A program made the translations under genes and the position numbers. From assembly GCA_963775445.1 (NCBI GenBank), contig CAVZIT010000004.1:1426001-1490000 (forward strand): a stretch of DNA of 64,000 nt, given 5' to 3'. Positions 16,041-25,079 of the stretch are shown one piece after another; position 1 is the first letter of the stretch, and each line of letters starts with the position of its first letter. Under the pieces are notes generated by a model, which was given only the letters and a program-made list of their open reading frames with translations, did not search any database and had not been told where the DNA came from. The DNA is from Dokdonella_A sp963775445. Its GTDB lineage: Bacteria > Pseudomonadota > Gammaproteobacteria > Xanthomonadales > Rhodanobacteraceae.

Positions 16041-16495
16041 GGCGCGCTCCTCAACGCAGCTGCGGCAGCATGGATGGCGGCCCGAATGCGCTGGTACGTG
16101 CCGCACGCGCAGATGTTGTCCATCGACTGGTCGATGTCGGCGTCGCTCGGACTGCTGTTCTGGCGCAACAGCGCGGCGGCGGCCATCAGCATGCCCGACT
16201 GGCAGTAGCCGCATTGCGGCACTTGGTGCGCGATCCAGGCCTGCTGGAGTTGCGGCATGATCGCAGCCAGCCCTTCGACGGTCGTGATCTGGCGGCCCTG
16301 TGCTTCTCCGACGTCCATGTCGCACGAGCGCTCGTACTCGTTGTCGACGAGCACCGTGCACGCGCCGCAGACCTCGATGCCACACCCGTATTTCGTACCG
16401 GTCAGCCCGAGGTGGTCACGGAGGACCCAGAGCAGCGGGGTGGAGAAATCAACGTCGACCTGATGGTCGACGCCGTTAACGGTCAGTGTGATCAT
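16037..16495 (-). CDS. iorA: 2Fe-2S subunit of molybdenum hydroxylase, isoquinoline 1-oxidoreductase alpha type
   Basis: 152 residues. The N-terminal plant-type ferredoxin cluster ligands are in YGCGIEVCGACTVL; the second all-helical cluster ligands are in QCGYCQSGM and CACGTYQRIRAAI. It passes electrons from the molybdopterin subunit to an acceptor, often a cytochrome c, which is notable since a multihaem cytochrome gene starts divergently 245 bp away. ATG at 16495 chosen as the family start. It has no signal of its own and is presumably carried across the membrane with the Tat-targeted large subunit. Confidence 0.9.
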   Translation of the reverse strand: MITLTVNGVDHQVDVDFSTPLLWVLRDHLGLTGTKYGCGIEVCGACTVLVDNEYERSCDMDVGEAQGRQITTVEGLAAIMPQLQQAWIAHQVPQCGYCQSGMLMAAAALLRQNSSPSDADIDQSMDNICACGTYQRIRAAIHAAAAALRSAP

Positions 16496-16740
16496 GGCTC
16501 CTCCGCCCCGAAAGTACACCAACGAACTCCTCCATGAGCATACTTGTTTTTCGGCGCCGATGTCGTGAAGGTAGTCACGCTGCGCGCTCGTGTGGGAGAC
16601 TCGTCCGCGCATGATGCTCAGCCGTGCTTCGACTCGCAAAGGCATTCATGAAGTCGGAGCCGGAGACGAGATCCAGATCACATTCGGCTGATTCCACGCT
16701 GCTAAGATACGCGAGACGTCCGTAGACGGGAGGAACCGAC
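16496..16740. promoter_or_regulatory. divergent intergenic region between iorA and nonahaem cytochrome gene
   Basis: 245 bp that must carry promoters for both directions. GGGAGG lies 8-13 bp before the cytochrome ATG. No operator could be identified by eye. Confidence 0.45.
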
Positions 16741-18723
16741 ATGGCGCTGCCAGCTAAGCGTGCCGTGCTGCTTGCCTGCATCGGTATTGCAGCGGCTACT
16801 GGCGCGCACGCCGCGAACGGCGACTGGACCGTCGTCGGCTGGAACAATCTCGGCGTGCAATGGATGGATTCGGACTATTCGGTCATGTCGATCCTGCCGC
16901 CGTACAACACGCTCGAGGCGCAGGTCATGGATTCGACCGGTCAATTGATAACGCCCGCGTCCGGCGTCATCGTAACGTTCGAGGCGGTCGCCGACCCGAC
17001 CGGATCGATCAATTCGACGTCCATCGGCAAGACCGACTTCTGGAACTATGCGCAGTCGCTGTTCGGCCTCGTCGAACCGCTGCCGCCCGATACTGGCCTC
17101 ACGGGCATCTCGATGCCGGGTATTGCCAACGCACCGCAGCCGCTGACGTTCGACGCGACCACCGGCGCGTGGATTGGTGAGGGAATTCCGGCGACGCCGT
17201 ACGACGACGCCGGCCACAAGAACACGTATCCCCTGTTTCGCGTCACCGCACACGACGCCAACGGCGCGGTGCTCGCGATCAGCGACGTCGTGCTGCCGGT
17301 CTCGGACGAGATCACCTGCAAGACCTGCCACGCATCGAACAGCGGGCCCGCTGCGGAACCGGTGGAAGGCTGGGTAAACGACCCCGACCCCGAGCGTGAT
17401 TACCGGCTCAACGCGATCCTGCGGCACGACGACCGGGAGGGCGGCAATCCGGACTACGCTGGCGAGCTTGTCGCAGCCGGCTACGACCCGGCCGGCCTCT
17501 ACGCGACGGTCACGCAGCTGGGCAAACCGGTCCTCTGCGCGGTCTGTCATGCGTCAAATGCGCTCGGCACCGGCACCATGGGCGTCGCCGGCGTCGCGCC
17601 GCTGACGACGTCGATGCACCGTCTGCACGCGAACGTGATCGATCCAGCGACCGGCATCTCGCTCGACAACGAGAACAACCGGTCGGCCTGCTATAACTGC
17701 CATGCAGGTCCGACTACCAAATTCCTGCGCGGCACCATGGGCAACGCGGTCGCGGCCGATGGCACGCTCCAGATGCAGTGCCAGAGCTGCCATGGCCGGA
17801 TGAGTCGCGTCGGCACACAGGGCCGCACCGGCTGGCTCGACGAGCCGACGTGTCAGAACTGCCATACCGGTACGGCGCTGAACAACAATGGCGAGATCCG
17901 CTACACGAACGTCTACGACACGAACGGCGAGCGACGCGTCGCGGTCGATACGACGTTCGCGACGACGCCCGACGTGCCGGAGCAAGGCTTCTCGCTTTAC
18001 CGATTCTCTGCTGGTCATGGCGGCCTGCAGTGCGAGGCTTGCCACGGCTCTACCCATGCCGAGTTCCCAAGCTCGCACGTCAACGACAATCTGCAAAGCA
18101 TCGCGCTGCAGGGCCATACCGGCACACTCGTCGAGTGCGCGACCTGCCATGGGACGACGCCGAACACGGTCGCCGGAGGCCCGCACGGCATGCATCCGGT
18201 CGGGCAAAGCTGGGTGAGCCGCCACGGTGACGCCGCCGAGGGCAACGGTCGCCTGGCGTGTCGCGCGTGTCATGGCAGCGACTATAGGGGCACCGTGCTT
18301 TCGTACAGTCAAGCGGATCGCACGCTCAACACCGGATTTGGATCACGCACGTTCTGGGCAGGCTTCCAGATTGGCTGCTACGCCTGCCACAATGGCCCGA
18401 ACAGCGATGACGGCAATTCGAATCACGCGGCCGTCGTGAGCGATGTGATGGCGGCGTCGAATGGGACGCCGGTATCGATGGCGCTCGTGGCGACAGACGT
18501 CGACGGCGATCCGCTGACGCTACGCATCGTCTCGCAGCCCGCGCACGGCACCGTCGGACTCTCGGGTACCATCGCGACGTACTACCCGGACGCGGGATTC
18601 GACGGGGGGGATACCTTCACGTTCGCAGCGTGGGACGGCGAAACGAATTCGAACCTCGGGACGGGCACGATCAACGTAGCGGTGCCGGACGCGATCTTCG
18701 CGAACAGCTTCGAGGTCCCGTGA
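16741..18723 (+). CDS. exported nine-haem c-type cytochrome with C-terminal Ig-like domain (copy 1)
   Basis: 660 residues with a Sec signal peptide (cleavage after GAHA). After an N-terminal beta-rich domain (about 25-185) come nine CxxCH haem-binding motifs: CKTCH, CAVCH, CYNCH, CQSCH, CQNCH, CEACH, CATCH, CRACH, CYACH. Residues about 565-645 form a cadherin/Ig-like domain (DVDGDPLTLRIVSQPAHGTV), and the protein ends DAIFANSFEVP. Likely a periplasmic or surface electron carrier. Paralogue at 38057 is similar along its whole length. The paralogue's GMHCMD near residue 40 is GVQWMD here, losing a His and a Cys. Adjacent to iorAB, it could accept their electrons; this is inference. Confidence 0.85.
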   Translation: MALPAKRAVLLACIGIAAATGAHAANGDWTVVGWNNLGVQWMDSDYSVMSILPPYNTLEAQVMDSTGQLITPASGVIVTFEAVADPTGSINSTSIGKTDFWNYAQSLFGLVEPLPPDTGLTGISMPGIANAPQPLTFDATTGAWIGEGIPATPYDDAGHKNTYPLFRVTAHDANGAVLAISDVVLPVSDEITCKTCHASNSGPAAEPVEGWVNDPDPERDYRLNAILRHDDREGGNPDYAGELVAAGYDPAGLYATVTQLGKPVLCAVCHASNALGTGTMGVAGVAPLTTSMHRLHANVIDPATGISLDNENNRSACYNCHAGPTTKFLRGTMGNAVAADGTLQMQCQSCHGRMSRVGTQGRTGWLDEPTCQNCHTGTALNNNGEIRYTNVYDTNGERRVAVDTTFATTPDVPEQGFSLYRFSAGHGGLQCEACHGSTHAEFPSSHVNDNLQSIALQGHTGTLVECATCHGTTPNTVAGGPHGMHPVGQSWVSRHGDAAEGNGRLACRACHGSDYRGTVLSYSQADRTLNTGFGSRTFWAGFQIGCYACHNGPNSDDGNSNHAAVVSDVMAASNGTPVSMALVATDVDGDPLTLRIVSQPAHGTVGLSGTIATYYPDAGFDGGDTFTFAAWDGETNSNLGTGTINVAVPDAIFANSFEVP

Positions 18724-18803
18724 GCCGGTGAGCCAACCAGGAGCTGAAGGCCACCACGGCCCGCGTCGCGCAGTCGCGCGCTTTCCTTGAGCCCAAGAAA
18801 AAA

Positions 18804-19027
18804 GGTGTCAGGGACAATTTCTGACGTCGGGATGAGGCGTGGTCCGACCGGGATTCGGCGGGTGTGCTGATGGTGCTCGATGCATGCGGCGACGATGCTG
18901 TGGCGCATGGCCCGACTTCCGCGCTTGGATCTTCCCGGCATTCCGCAGCATGTGGTGCAGCGGGGCAACAACCGGCTGCCGTGTTTCCTGGACGACGAGG
19001 ATCGCCAGAAAAATTGTCCCTGACACC
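18804..19027 (+). repeat. 224-bp internal-deletion derivative of the RAYT element
   Basis: The first 205 bp match the intact element (9528-9732) with about four differences by eye, including the start of the transposase frame; it then jumps directly to the right terminal repeat AAATTGTCCCTGACACC (19011-19027). It lies between the convergent cytochrome and phoD genes, ending 3 bp from the phoD stop. Minus-strand transcripts would fold the ends and meet a T6 run, so it may terminate phoD transcription. Confidence 0.88.
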
Positions 19028-19030
19028 ATC

Positions 19031-21115
19031 TCAGACCGACAGTCCCGCATCGCCTTCCAATACCGTCTGGCGCATTTGTGGTGGTTCGCCGGCGCGCCAG
19101 AGCGGCACCTCGAGCCGAACGCGATAGCGCAGCGGCCCGCCGTCTTCGCGCGGGCTGCGCTCGATGGGCCGCGGGATGCAGACGAAGTCGGTCGTCATCG
19201 TGTCGGCGTCGACGCGGACGATTGCGTAGCCGTGTCCGCCCATGTCGACGAAGGTCAGGTGCGGCGCCATCTCCGGATTGCTCACGGCATGCGCCTTCGC
19301 CAGGTCGCCGCTGCGTGCGAACTCCAGCGCGGAACGCACGCCGTGATGCAGCAGCAGGTTCATCGTAGGCGCCATCGATCCGTCGTCGCGGTCGGCGATG
19401 AACATCGGACGCAAGGGATCGTCCTTTTTTCCGTGCTCGTAGGCTTCCTGCATGCCCGGCGACGAGATCGAGCCGCCGACGAAGGTGACGCCCACCGGCT
19501 CGAACGCGGCGGGCGGCAATGCCTTCGCGGCGTAGCCCGCCCAGAAGCTGTGGCGATCGCCGGACACGATCGCGAAACCGGTAATGCCGGCGTCGCGCAC
19601 GGCGTCGAAGATCTCGCCGCGCTCGTGGTAGATGCCGCCCCAGTCGCCATTCGACAGCACGGCATAGCCATCGGTCCATGGCTTCGTCGATGACGGCAGC
19701 ATCGCGGCCGGCAGGTTCTGCGGATCGATGCGCCAGTCGGGTGTGCCGAGCGAATTGCCCCAGATCTTCCAGGTCGCGGTGGCGTTGCGCAGTCGATCGA
19801 GGAACCATGTTTTCTGCTTCGCGCCCAGCATCGATTGAGGCGGCTCATTGGCGCGGTAGTTGGGAATGGACTTCTCGCCGAACACGAGCTTCTCCGGCGG
19901 ATGGCCATTCGCGAACGCGCGGCCGCTGTCGACCTGCATCGACAGCGCCTCGGGAAAGAAGGGGAAGGACACGCCCTCGAACAGCGGACCGAGCTCCTTG
20001 CGATTCGACGGGTCCGGCCCGCGGAAGCTGTGCTGGTCGGTGAGGATCAGGTCGATGTGGCGGCCCCAGCGCAGCGAGCGATACGCGATCAGGCTGTCGA
20101 TCGCGGCGAGGTTGTTGGCTTCGCGTCCGAGGCCGTGCTCGTCGAAATCGGTCACCGGCGTGTCCACCACGTGCGGTGGATCGAAGCTTTCCAGGCTGCG
20201 GCTTGGCGGCGACACGCGCGCCGGCTGGAATTCGAACCATGCCTGGTTTGCCGCGACCTTGAGCGTCTGCGCGGGCACCAGGCCCTCGCCGAATTCCTGG
20301 ATCGACTGCCAGCCTTGCCACGAGAATTCGTGGTTGTCCCACATCGCCACGAACGGAAACCGCGCGCGCGCATCCTGCAGATCGGGATCCTGCAAATACG
20401 CGTGGTAGAGCACGCGATAGTCGTCGAGCGATGCGGGCACATGGAAACGGTTTTTGGCGACCGTCTTGCCCTGCGGAAATTTCACCGGGAACTTGATGAC
20501 GCGGTCGTAGCGGTGGCCGTCCTTGACCTGGTCCGGGTACTGGACGACCTCGTAGATGAAGTCGCCCAGGTGCAGCACGAAGCCGAGTCGGTCTTCCGGC
20601 GCGGCGCGTTCGTCCTCCCAGATCATCCTGCGATAGGCGTTCAACGCGCCTTCGCACACGTCCTGGCAACTGACGAACGCGAAGCGCGATGGTCGCGGAT
20701 CGTCGTGCGTGGGCGCGGTCAGTGTGCGGCCGACGCGGCTGCCGTTGCCGTCCTCATCGACGAAGCGATACCAGTATTCGCTCGCAGGATGCAGATCGCC
20801 GACGAGCACGCGGCAGGTCCAGTCGGCCTGGGGCAGCACCCGCGTCATGGCCGTTGCGATCACGCGCGTGAACGCCGGATCGTCCGCCACTTCGAGCAGC
20901 AAGGTGGCATCCTTGCGCCCGTCCGCATAGGGACGTCGCGTCCAGAGCAGGACGCTGTTCTCGTCGGGATCGCCCGATGCGACGCCCTGCGGATACAGGT
21001 CGCGACGCTCGCGCCATCCGCTCGAAGAAGGGCGCATGGTTGCGCAGCCCGAAGCCAGGGTCGCGCCCAGTGCAGCGGCGAGTTTCAGGAATTGGCGGCG
21101 GTCGAGTGTAGGCAT
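19031..21115 (-). CDS. phoD: PhoD-type alkaline phosphatase/phosphodiesterase
   Basis: 694 residues. N-terminal Tat motif DRRQFLKLAAALG is followed by a lipobox-like LASGC, so a Tat-exported lipoprotein is possible. PhoD motifs: N-terminal domain YPQGVASGDPDENSVLLWTR, then catalytic FVSCQD, LHLGDFIYE, MWDNHEFSWQG, and SGDRHSFWAG, which supply the Fe/Ca ligands. It releases phosphate from phosphomonoesters and diesters outside the cytoplasm, usually under phosphate starvation; no Pho box was identified. ATG at 21115 chosen because the Tat signal starts there. About the usual length for the longer PhoD forms. Confidence 0.92.
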   Translation of the reverse strand: MPTLDRRQFLKLAAALGATLASGCATMRPSSSGWRERRDLYPQGVASGDPDENSVLLWTRRPYADGRKDATLLLEVADDPAFTRVIATAMTRVLPQADWTCRVLVGDLHPASEYWYRFVDEDGNGSRVGRTLTAPTHDDPRPSRFAFVSCQDVCEGALNAYRRMIWEDERAAPEDRLGFVLHLGDFIYEVVQYPDQVKDGHRYDRVIKFPVKFPQGKTVAKNRFHVPASLDDYRVLYHAYLQDPDLQDARARFPFVAMWDNHEFSWQGWQSIQEFGEGLVPAQTLKVAANQAWFEFQPARVSPPSRSLESFDPPHVVDTPVTDFDEHGLGREANNLAAIDSLIAYRSLRWGRHIDLILTDQHSFRGPDPSNRKELGPLFEGVSFPFFPEALSMQVDSGRAFANGHPPEKLVFGEKSIPNYRANEPPQSMLGAKQKTWFLDRLRNATATWKIWGNSLGTPDWRIDPQNLPAAMLPSSTKPWTDGYAVLSNGDWGGIYHERGEIFDAVRDAGITGFAIVSGDRHSFWAGYAAKALPPAAFEPVGVTFVGGSISSPGMQEAYEHGKKDDPLRPMFIADRDDGSMAPTMNLLLHHGVRSALEFARSGDLAKAHAVSNPEMAPHLTFVDMGGHGYAIVRVDADTMTTDFVCIPRPIERSPREDGGPLRYRVRLEVPLWRAGEPPQMRQTVLEGDAGLSV

Positions 21116-21276
21116 GTCGGTTCCCTGCAGCGGCGGATGCGGTGGTTGGCGCACCGCAACGCTAGGCCCGATCGCGCGTCGGCGAACGTGCCGGAAGTCG
21201 GGAAGCCGCTCAATCTACCCCCGTTTCTGGCACCTGCAGGCAAGCCGCCATTTGCGCCAGTTCGGTAGGGGAAGTA

Positions 21277-21425
21277 ATGACAAACCGACTTGTCGAAGGA
21301 TGCCCGGCCGTGGCTGAAACGCTGACCATCTGGACTTGCGATTGGGTATCCGCAGGCCCGCGCGGATTCGTGCGCGACCTGCGTCTGCGCGGGGCTGCGG
21401 AGGAAGCGTGCCTTGCGGTCTGTCT
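21277..21425 (+). pseudogene. 5' remnant of a glutathione S-transferase-like gene
   Basis: The frame reads ETLTIWTCDWVSAGPRGFVRDLRLR, resembling the thioredoxin-fold start of a GST family, then loses similarity where the frame shifts (RGAAEEACLAV). Just beyond, the inverted duplication arm begins at 21440, so the gene was probably cut by arrival of that block. Recognition is by eye only. Confidence 0.4.
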
Positions 21426-21439
21426 TTCTGGTTGCCAAC

Positions 21440-22025
21440 GACTTGAACTTCCGTCCGGCGGTACACTCCAATCTGCCGCCAGTGCGTTCCCTGCTGGCAG
21501 CCAGGAGCCGGTATGAAGATCAAGCGTTCCGTTGTCGCGGGCATTGCCTGCGTGCTGGCTTCTTCGGCGTGGGCGCAGACGGCGCCGCCGAAACCGCTGA
21601 CCCTGACACTTCCCTCGGAAAGCAGGCCGATCGCCGATCCCGCTCCCGCGCATGACGCCAGTGTGGAGTCCGCCCCGGTTGCCAAAGCCACAGCAGCGGC
21701 AGCCACCGTGGCCACAGCGTCTGCGTCATCCGGATCGCCCGCCTTGCAGCCGGGCGTGTACTACGGCGACACGAGCGCCCGCCCTGTCCGTGCCGATCGC
21801 GCCGACGCCCGAGGCTGCGACGACTCCATCTACAACCAACCCCAGGTTCACGGCAGCGTGGGCGTGGGCGTGGTCGCGGGCAACCACATCAGCGGCAATT
21901 ACCAGACAGGCACGATCGACTGGAGCAAGGCGCTGGGCAGCTGCGAACATCCCACCGGTGGCATAGATATTTCGATCCGCGTCGGCAAGGGGAATTTCAA
22001 CGGCGGGCGTTATCGGAGGCATTGA
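21440..22025 (+). repeat. left arm of a 2.5-kb-spaced inverted gene duplication
   Basis: Comprises about 73 bp of upstream DNA plus a small secreted-protein gene. The right arm is 24585-25152 in opposite orientation. The upstream blocks share CGACTTGAACTTCCGT and the same spacing to the start codon, so promoter and gene were copied together. Confidence 0.75.
21513..22025 (+). CDS. small secreted protein, intact paralogue
   Basis: 170 residues: signal peptide MKIKRSVVAGIACVLASSAWA, an Ala/Pro/Val-rich linker (about 25-75), then a conserved mature domain with SPALQPGVYYGDTS, GCDDSIYNQPQVHG, VAGNHISGNYQTG and LGSCEHPTGGIDISIRVGKG. Two Cys may form a disulphide. AGGAGC sits before the ATG. A near copy in inverted orientation at 24585 is disrupted by a stop. 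No family recognised; exported, role unknown. Confidence 0.7.
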   Translation: MKIKRSVVAGIACVLASSAWAQTAPPKPLTLTLPSESRPIADPAPAHDASVESAPVAKATAAAATVATASASSGSPALQPGVYYGDTSARPVRADRADARGCDDSIYNQPQVHGSVGVGVVAGNHISGNYQTGTIDWSKALGSCEHPTGGIDISIRVGKGNFNGGRYRRH

Positions 22026-22108
22026 CCCGATCAGCGGGGTGCTTCGGGCCAGGTCCAAGTGCAGCTGGTGCAACCAGGGGAAAAGCAGTGACAGGCAGTC
22101 GAATCACA

Positions 22109-22969
22109 ATGATTCATTCCGCCCTTGTTGTCGGAATCTTGTCGCTGGTTGCGGCCGCGAGTTGCGCCGCCCCTTCGAAGCCGGATCAAGTCATTGCTTT
22201 GGATGTTACCGGGCTGCGCCCGACAGCCGTGCTTCGGATCGGGGCGCATCGGTTAGCCAAGGTCATTTTCGATACCGGCGCAGGCACGACTGTCATCCCC
22301 AAGACTGTGGCGACCGAACTCAATTTGCCGAATGACGGCGACGTGCAGGTTGGCAGTCCGGGCGCGACCAGCGCGCAGACGGGCATGGTGACATCGATCT
22401 CCGCTGCGCATTTGGGAGAGGCCGATATCGAAAGCGGCCGCGCTGTGGCGCTGAATTTGCCGGATCGGCTTTCGGAGTATGGCGGGATTGTCAGCCCGAA
22501 TGCGTTTTCGGGCCGTATCGTGCGTTTTGAATTCGCCAAGAGCAGAGCGATCGTAACGGACAAGGGGCCGACATCGGTACCGAGCGGGATGTCGCTTCCT
22601 TACGGCGGGGAAAGCGGCCACCCGCTGCCTTACGCGGAGGTTGATTTCGCCGGGGTGAAGCTCGGTTGTCACCTCGATTCCGGCTCAAAGAACGGGCTGA
22701 GCATCCCACTCGAATATGCGAAGCGTGTTCCACTCAAGGGTCCGCTCGTCCCCACCGATCCTGTGCGCATGATCGGTGGGGAGCACGCCGCCTTCACCGC
22801 AACCTTGAATGGCGTTGTGCATGTCGGTCCGCTGGCGCTCACCGACCCGCAAGTCCTCTTTGTCGAGGGCATCCCGTCCATCGGCAATGTCGGGTTTCAA
22901 GTTCTGAAAAATCTCACGCTTGTTCTCGATCCCCAGGGACAGCGTAGCTGGCTGCTGCCTGCCGATTGA
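22109..22969 (+). CDS. secreted retropepsin-like aspartyl protease
   Basis: 286 residues with a signal peptide (MIHSALVVGILSLVAAASCA). The first catalytic motif is IFDTGAGTTVIPK, the second resembles GCHLDSGSKNGLSIP; together they form two lobes of a gag-asp type protease fold, as in COG3577-like periplasmic proteins. Bacterial members cleave or bind envelope proteins; target unknown. The ATG at 22109 is chosen for the signal peptide although the frame opens at 22022. It lies inside the inverted duplication, co-directional with the Sel1 gene. Confidence 0.75.
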   Translation: MIHSALVVGILSLVAAASCAAPSKPDQVIALDVTGLRPTAVLRIGAHRLAKVIFDTGAGTTVIPKTVATELNLPNDGDVQVGSPGATSAQTGMVTSISAAHLGEADIESGRAVALNLPDRLSEYGGIVSPNAFSGRIVRFEFAKSRAIVTDKGPTSVPSGMSLPYGGESGHPLPYAEVDFAGVKLGCHLDSGSKNGLSIPLEYAKRVPLKGPLVPTDPVRMIGGEHAAFTATLNGVVHVGPLALTDPQVLFVEGIPSIGNVGFQVLKNLTLVLDPQGQRSWLLPAD

Positions 22970-23284
22970 GAGGCTTAAGGGGCTAAATGGGTTCAGGTCC
23001 ACTGGGTGCGGTGTCGGTCGGCACGTGGCGGTCGATGGGCGATCCTCGAGTTTCTGGGTGGCATCGTCGACGAGATGGATCTGAACACGCGCATCTTGAC
23101 CAAGGGCGCGAAGCCCGCAATTTCAAGTGGCTTCGGCGTGCTGGAGGCCCGCGCAAGCGCCATCGAACGGCACTACAGCGCGCCCCAGGAAAGTTCGGGG
23201 CCCGACAAGAAAGCAGGGGTGAGGTCGCACTTTCAGGACAGTCGTTTGGTGTATCGTTTTGGCCATTTGCGGGGAGGGAGCACC
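22970..23284. other. intergenic region with a decayed coding-like stretch and repeat end
   Basis: A frame at about 23050-23190 (for example ILEFLGGIVDEMDLNTR) looks coding-like but has no start and no family I know. GCAGGGGTGAGGTCGCACTTTC near 23213 is a decayed GGGGTCAGAGTGCACTTT repeat end. GGAGGGAG precedes the next start. Confidence 0.4.
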
Positions 23285-24529
23285 ATGCGACTCGTGATTC
23301 GCTGCAGGTTGTTGGTATGCGTAATCGCGATGGCGAGCTGCGGCTCGAGTCTCGCCGGTGTCAAGGAAGGCGAGGCGGCCTTGCTGAAAAAGGACTACGC
23401 CACGGCCCTCGAGGAATTTCGACCGCTGGCTGCGCGTGGCGATGCCGAAGCTCAATACCGCCTGGGGCGGATGTATGAATTCGGCGAGGGAGTCGCGGCG
23501 GACATGCCTCAGGCCATGATCTGGCTGCGCAAATCGGCCGAGCAAGGGAACGCGTTCGCGCAGACCGAACTCGGGATCATCTACGCGACCGGCGATGGCG
23601 GCGTCTCGCGGGACGACGCCCAGGCTGTCGCGTGGCTGCGAAAAGGCGCCAACCAGGGCAACGCGACGGCCGAGTACAACCTCGGGGCCATGTACGCCAA
23701 GGGCCAGGGCGTGACCACGGACTACGCAAGGGCGGTCACGTGGTACCGCAAGGCGGCCGACCAGGGAATAGTCGACGCGCAGTTCAAGATGGGCTTGCAC
23801 TACGAGAAGGGTGCGGGCATCGCCCAGGACGACGTTCTCGCCTACGCCAATTATGCGATCGCCGCACGCAGCGGCGATGCGGATTCCGTGGCGTTCCGCG
23901 ACGCCATGGGCAGGAAGCTTCCCCCGGCGAAACTTCGCGAGGCCAGGACGCTTGCGGACAACTGGCAGCTGGGCCAACCGACCCCCGGTTCGATCGCCTC
24001 GGCGAACGGGCAAGGCGTCTCGACCGCCGCGGCCTCCGCGTCGAGGCCGGACAGATGCTCGGCCAGCGGAAGTATGGAAGGCGAAAGATTCACGGCGAAC
24101 CATTGCGTCGTTTCGCTGTACGGTGACCAGCACAGCGTGGCCATCTGGTTCAATGAAGATCCAATCCCGCCGGAGGAGGCGGACAATTTCCGGCTTTCCT
24201 CCTACGCCAACGACAGCGAAGGCGGCAAACCGCGAACGATGGTACAGATCATGTTCTGTCCGGGCGGCGGCTCGGACACCTCTTCGCCCGCAGCGGTGAA
24301 GTCGATCGACGTCAATACCAATAACGCACGATCGCCGCTGGCGGGCCTGCAGCGGGTCGCTGAAGCACCCGGGGATTTCAAGGTCGAAAAAATGACTGGC
24401 GAGATCAAGCCGGGGTCCATGCTGACCGGCAGAATCGTCGGCGGAACGGGAAAGACCACGTGGATTTTCGACTTCGACGTGAAGCTGCCCGAAAAAGAGG
24501 CGGCGTCCGGAATGACCTGCAGCAAGTAA
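23285..24529 (+). CDS. exported Sel1-like repeat (SLR) protein
   Basis: 414 residues, signal peptide at the N-terminus with a Cys at a possible lipobox (AMASCGSS). Residues about 27-200 contain five Sel1/TPR-like repeats: EFRPLAARGDAEAQYRLGRMY, WLRKSAEQGNAFAQTELGIIY, WLRKGANQGNATAEYNLGAMY, WYRKAADQGIVDAQFKMGLHY and a last partial unit. Sel1 repeats mediate protein contacts in the periplasm. The C-terminal 160 residues hold a beta-rich domain with four Cys that I do not recognise. A GGGAGGGAG ribosome site supports 23285. Confidence 0.82.
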   Translation: MRLVIRCRLLVCVIAMASCGSSLAGVKEGEAALLKKDYATALEEFRPLAARGDAEAQYRLGRMYEFGEGVAADMPQAMIWLRKSAEQGNAFAQTELGIIYATGDGGVSRDDAQAVAWLRKGANQGNATAEYNLGAMYAKGQGVTTDYARAVTWYRKAADQGIVDAQFKMGLHYEKGAGIAQDDVLAYANYAIAARSGDADSVAFRDAMGRKLPPAKLREARTLADNWQLGQPTPGSIASANGQGVSTAAASASRPDRCSASGSMEGERFTANHCVVSLYGDQHSVAIWFNEDPIPPEEADNFRLSSYANDSEGGKPRTMVQIMFCPGGGSDTSSPAAVKSIDVNTNNARSPLAGLQRVAEAPGDFKVEKMTGEIKPGSMLTGRIVGGTGKTTWIFDFDVKLPEKEAASGMTCSK

Positions 24530-24584
24530 ACAAGCGCAAGGCAGATTCCGGTTCGCTTCGACGCTGCTATCCGCCGGTCGCCGA

Positions 24585-25079
24585 TCAATGCCTCAAGCGA
24601 CGACTGCCGTCGAAGTGTCCGCGGCCGACGCGGATGGAAATGTCCACGCTGCCCGTGGGATGTTCGCAGCTGCCGAGCGCCTTGCTCCAGTTGATCGTGC
24701 CTGTCTGATAATTGCCGCTGACGTGGTTGCCCGCGACCACACCTGCGCCGACGCTGCCGTGGACCTGGGGCTGGTTGTAGGTCGAGTCGTCGCAGCGCCG
24801 GACGTCGGCAACCTCATCACGGCCGGCAGTGTCGCTGGTGTCGCCGTAATACACGCCAGGCTGCAAGGCGGGTGATCCGGATGACCGAGGCGCCGTGGCT
24901 GCCGGGGCGGAGCCCGCGGGAGACACCACGGTGGCCTCCTTCGCCGGAGCGGCAGTGGCGGCCAGTCTGCTTTGCGCCGGCAACGTAAGGGTCAGTGGCC
25001 CTGGCGGCGCCGCTCACGCAAAAGCCGAAAAGGCCAACACGCAGGCGATGCCCGCTACAACAGAATGCTTGATCCACAT
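24585..25079 (-). pseudogene. inverted paralogue of the small secreted protein, interrupted by an in-frame TGA
   Basis: 165 codons from ATG at 25079. The signal peptide MWIKHSVVAGIACVLAFSAFA matches the paralogue at 21513, but codon 22 is TGA (25014-25016), where the paralogue has CAG (Gln) just at the cleavage site. After it the frame resumes AAPPGPLTLTLPAQS and the mature domain is intact (SPALQPGVYYGDTS, YNQPQVHGSVGAG, SCEHPTGSVDISIRVGRG). Either a young pseudogene, or rescued by readthrough or an internal start without export. Confidence 0.75.
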
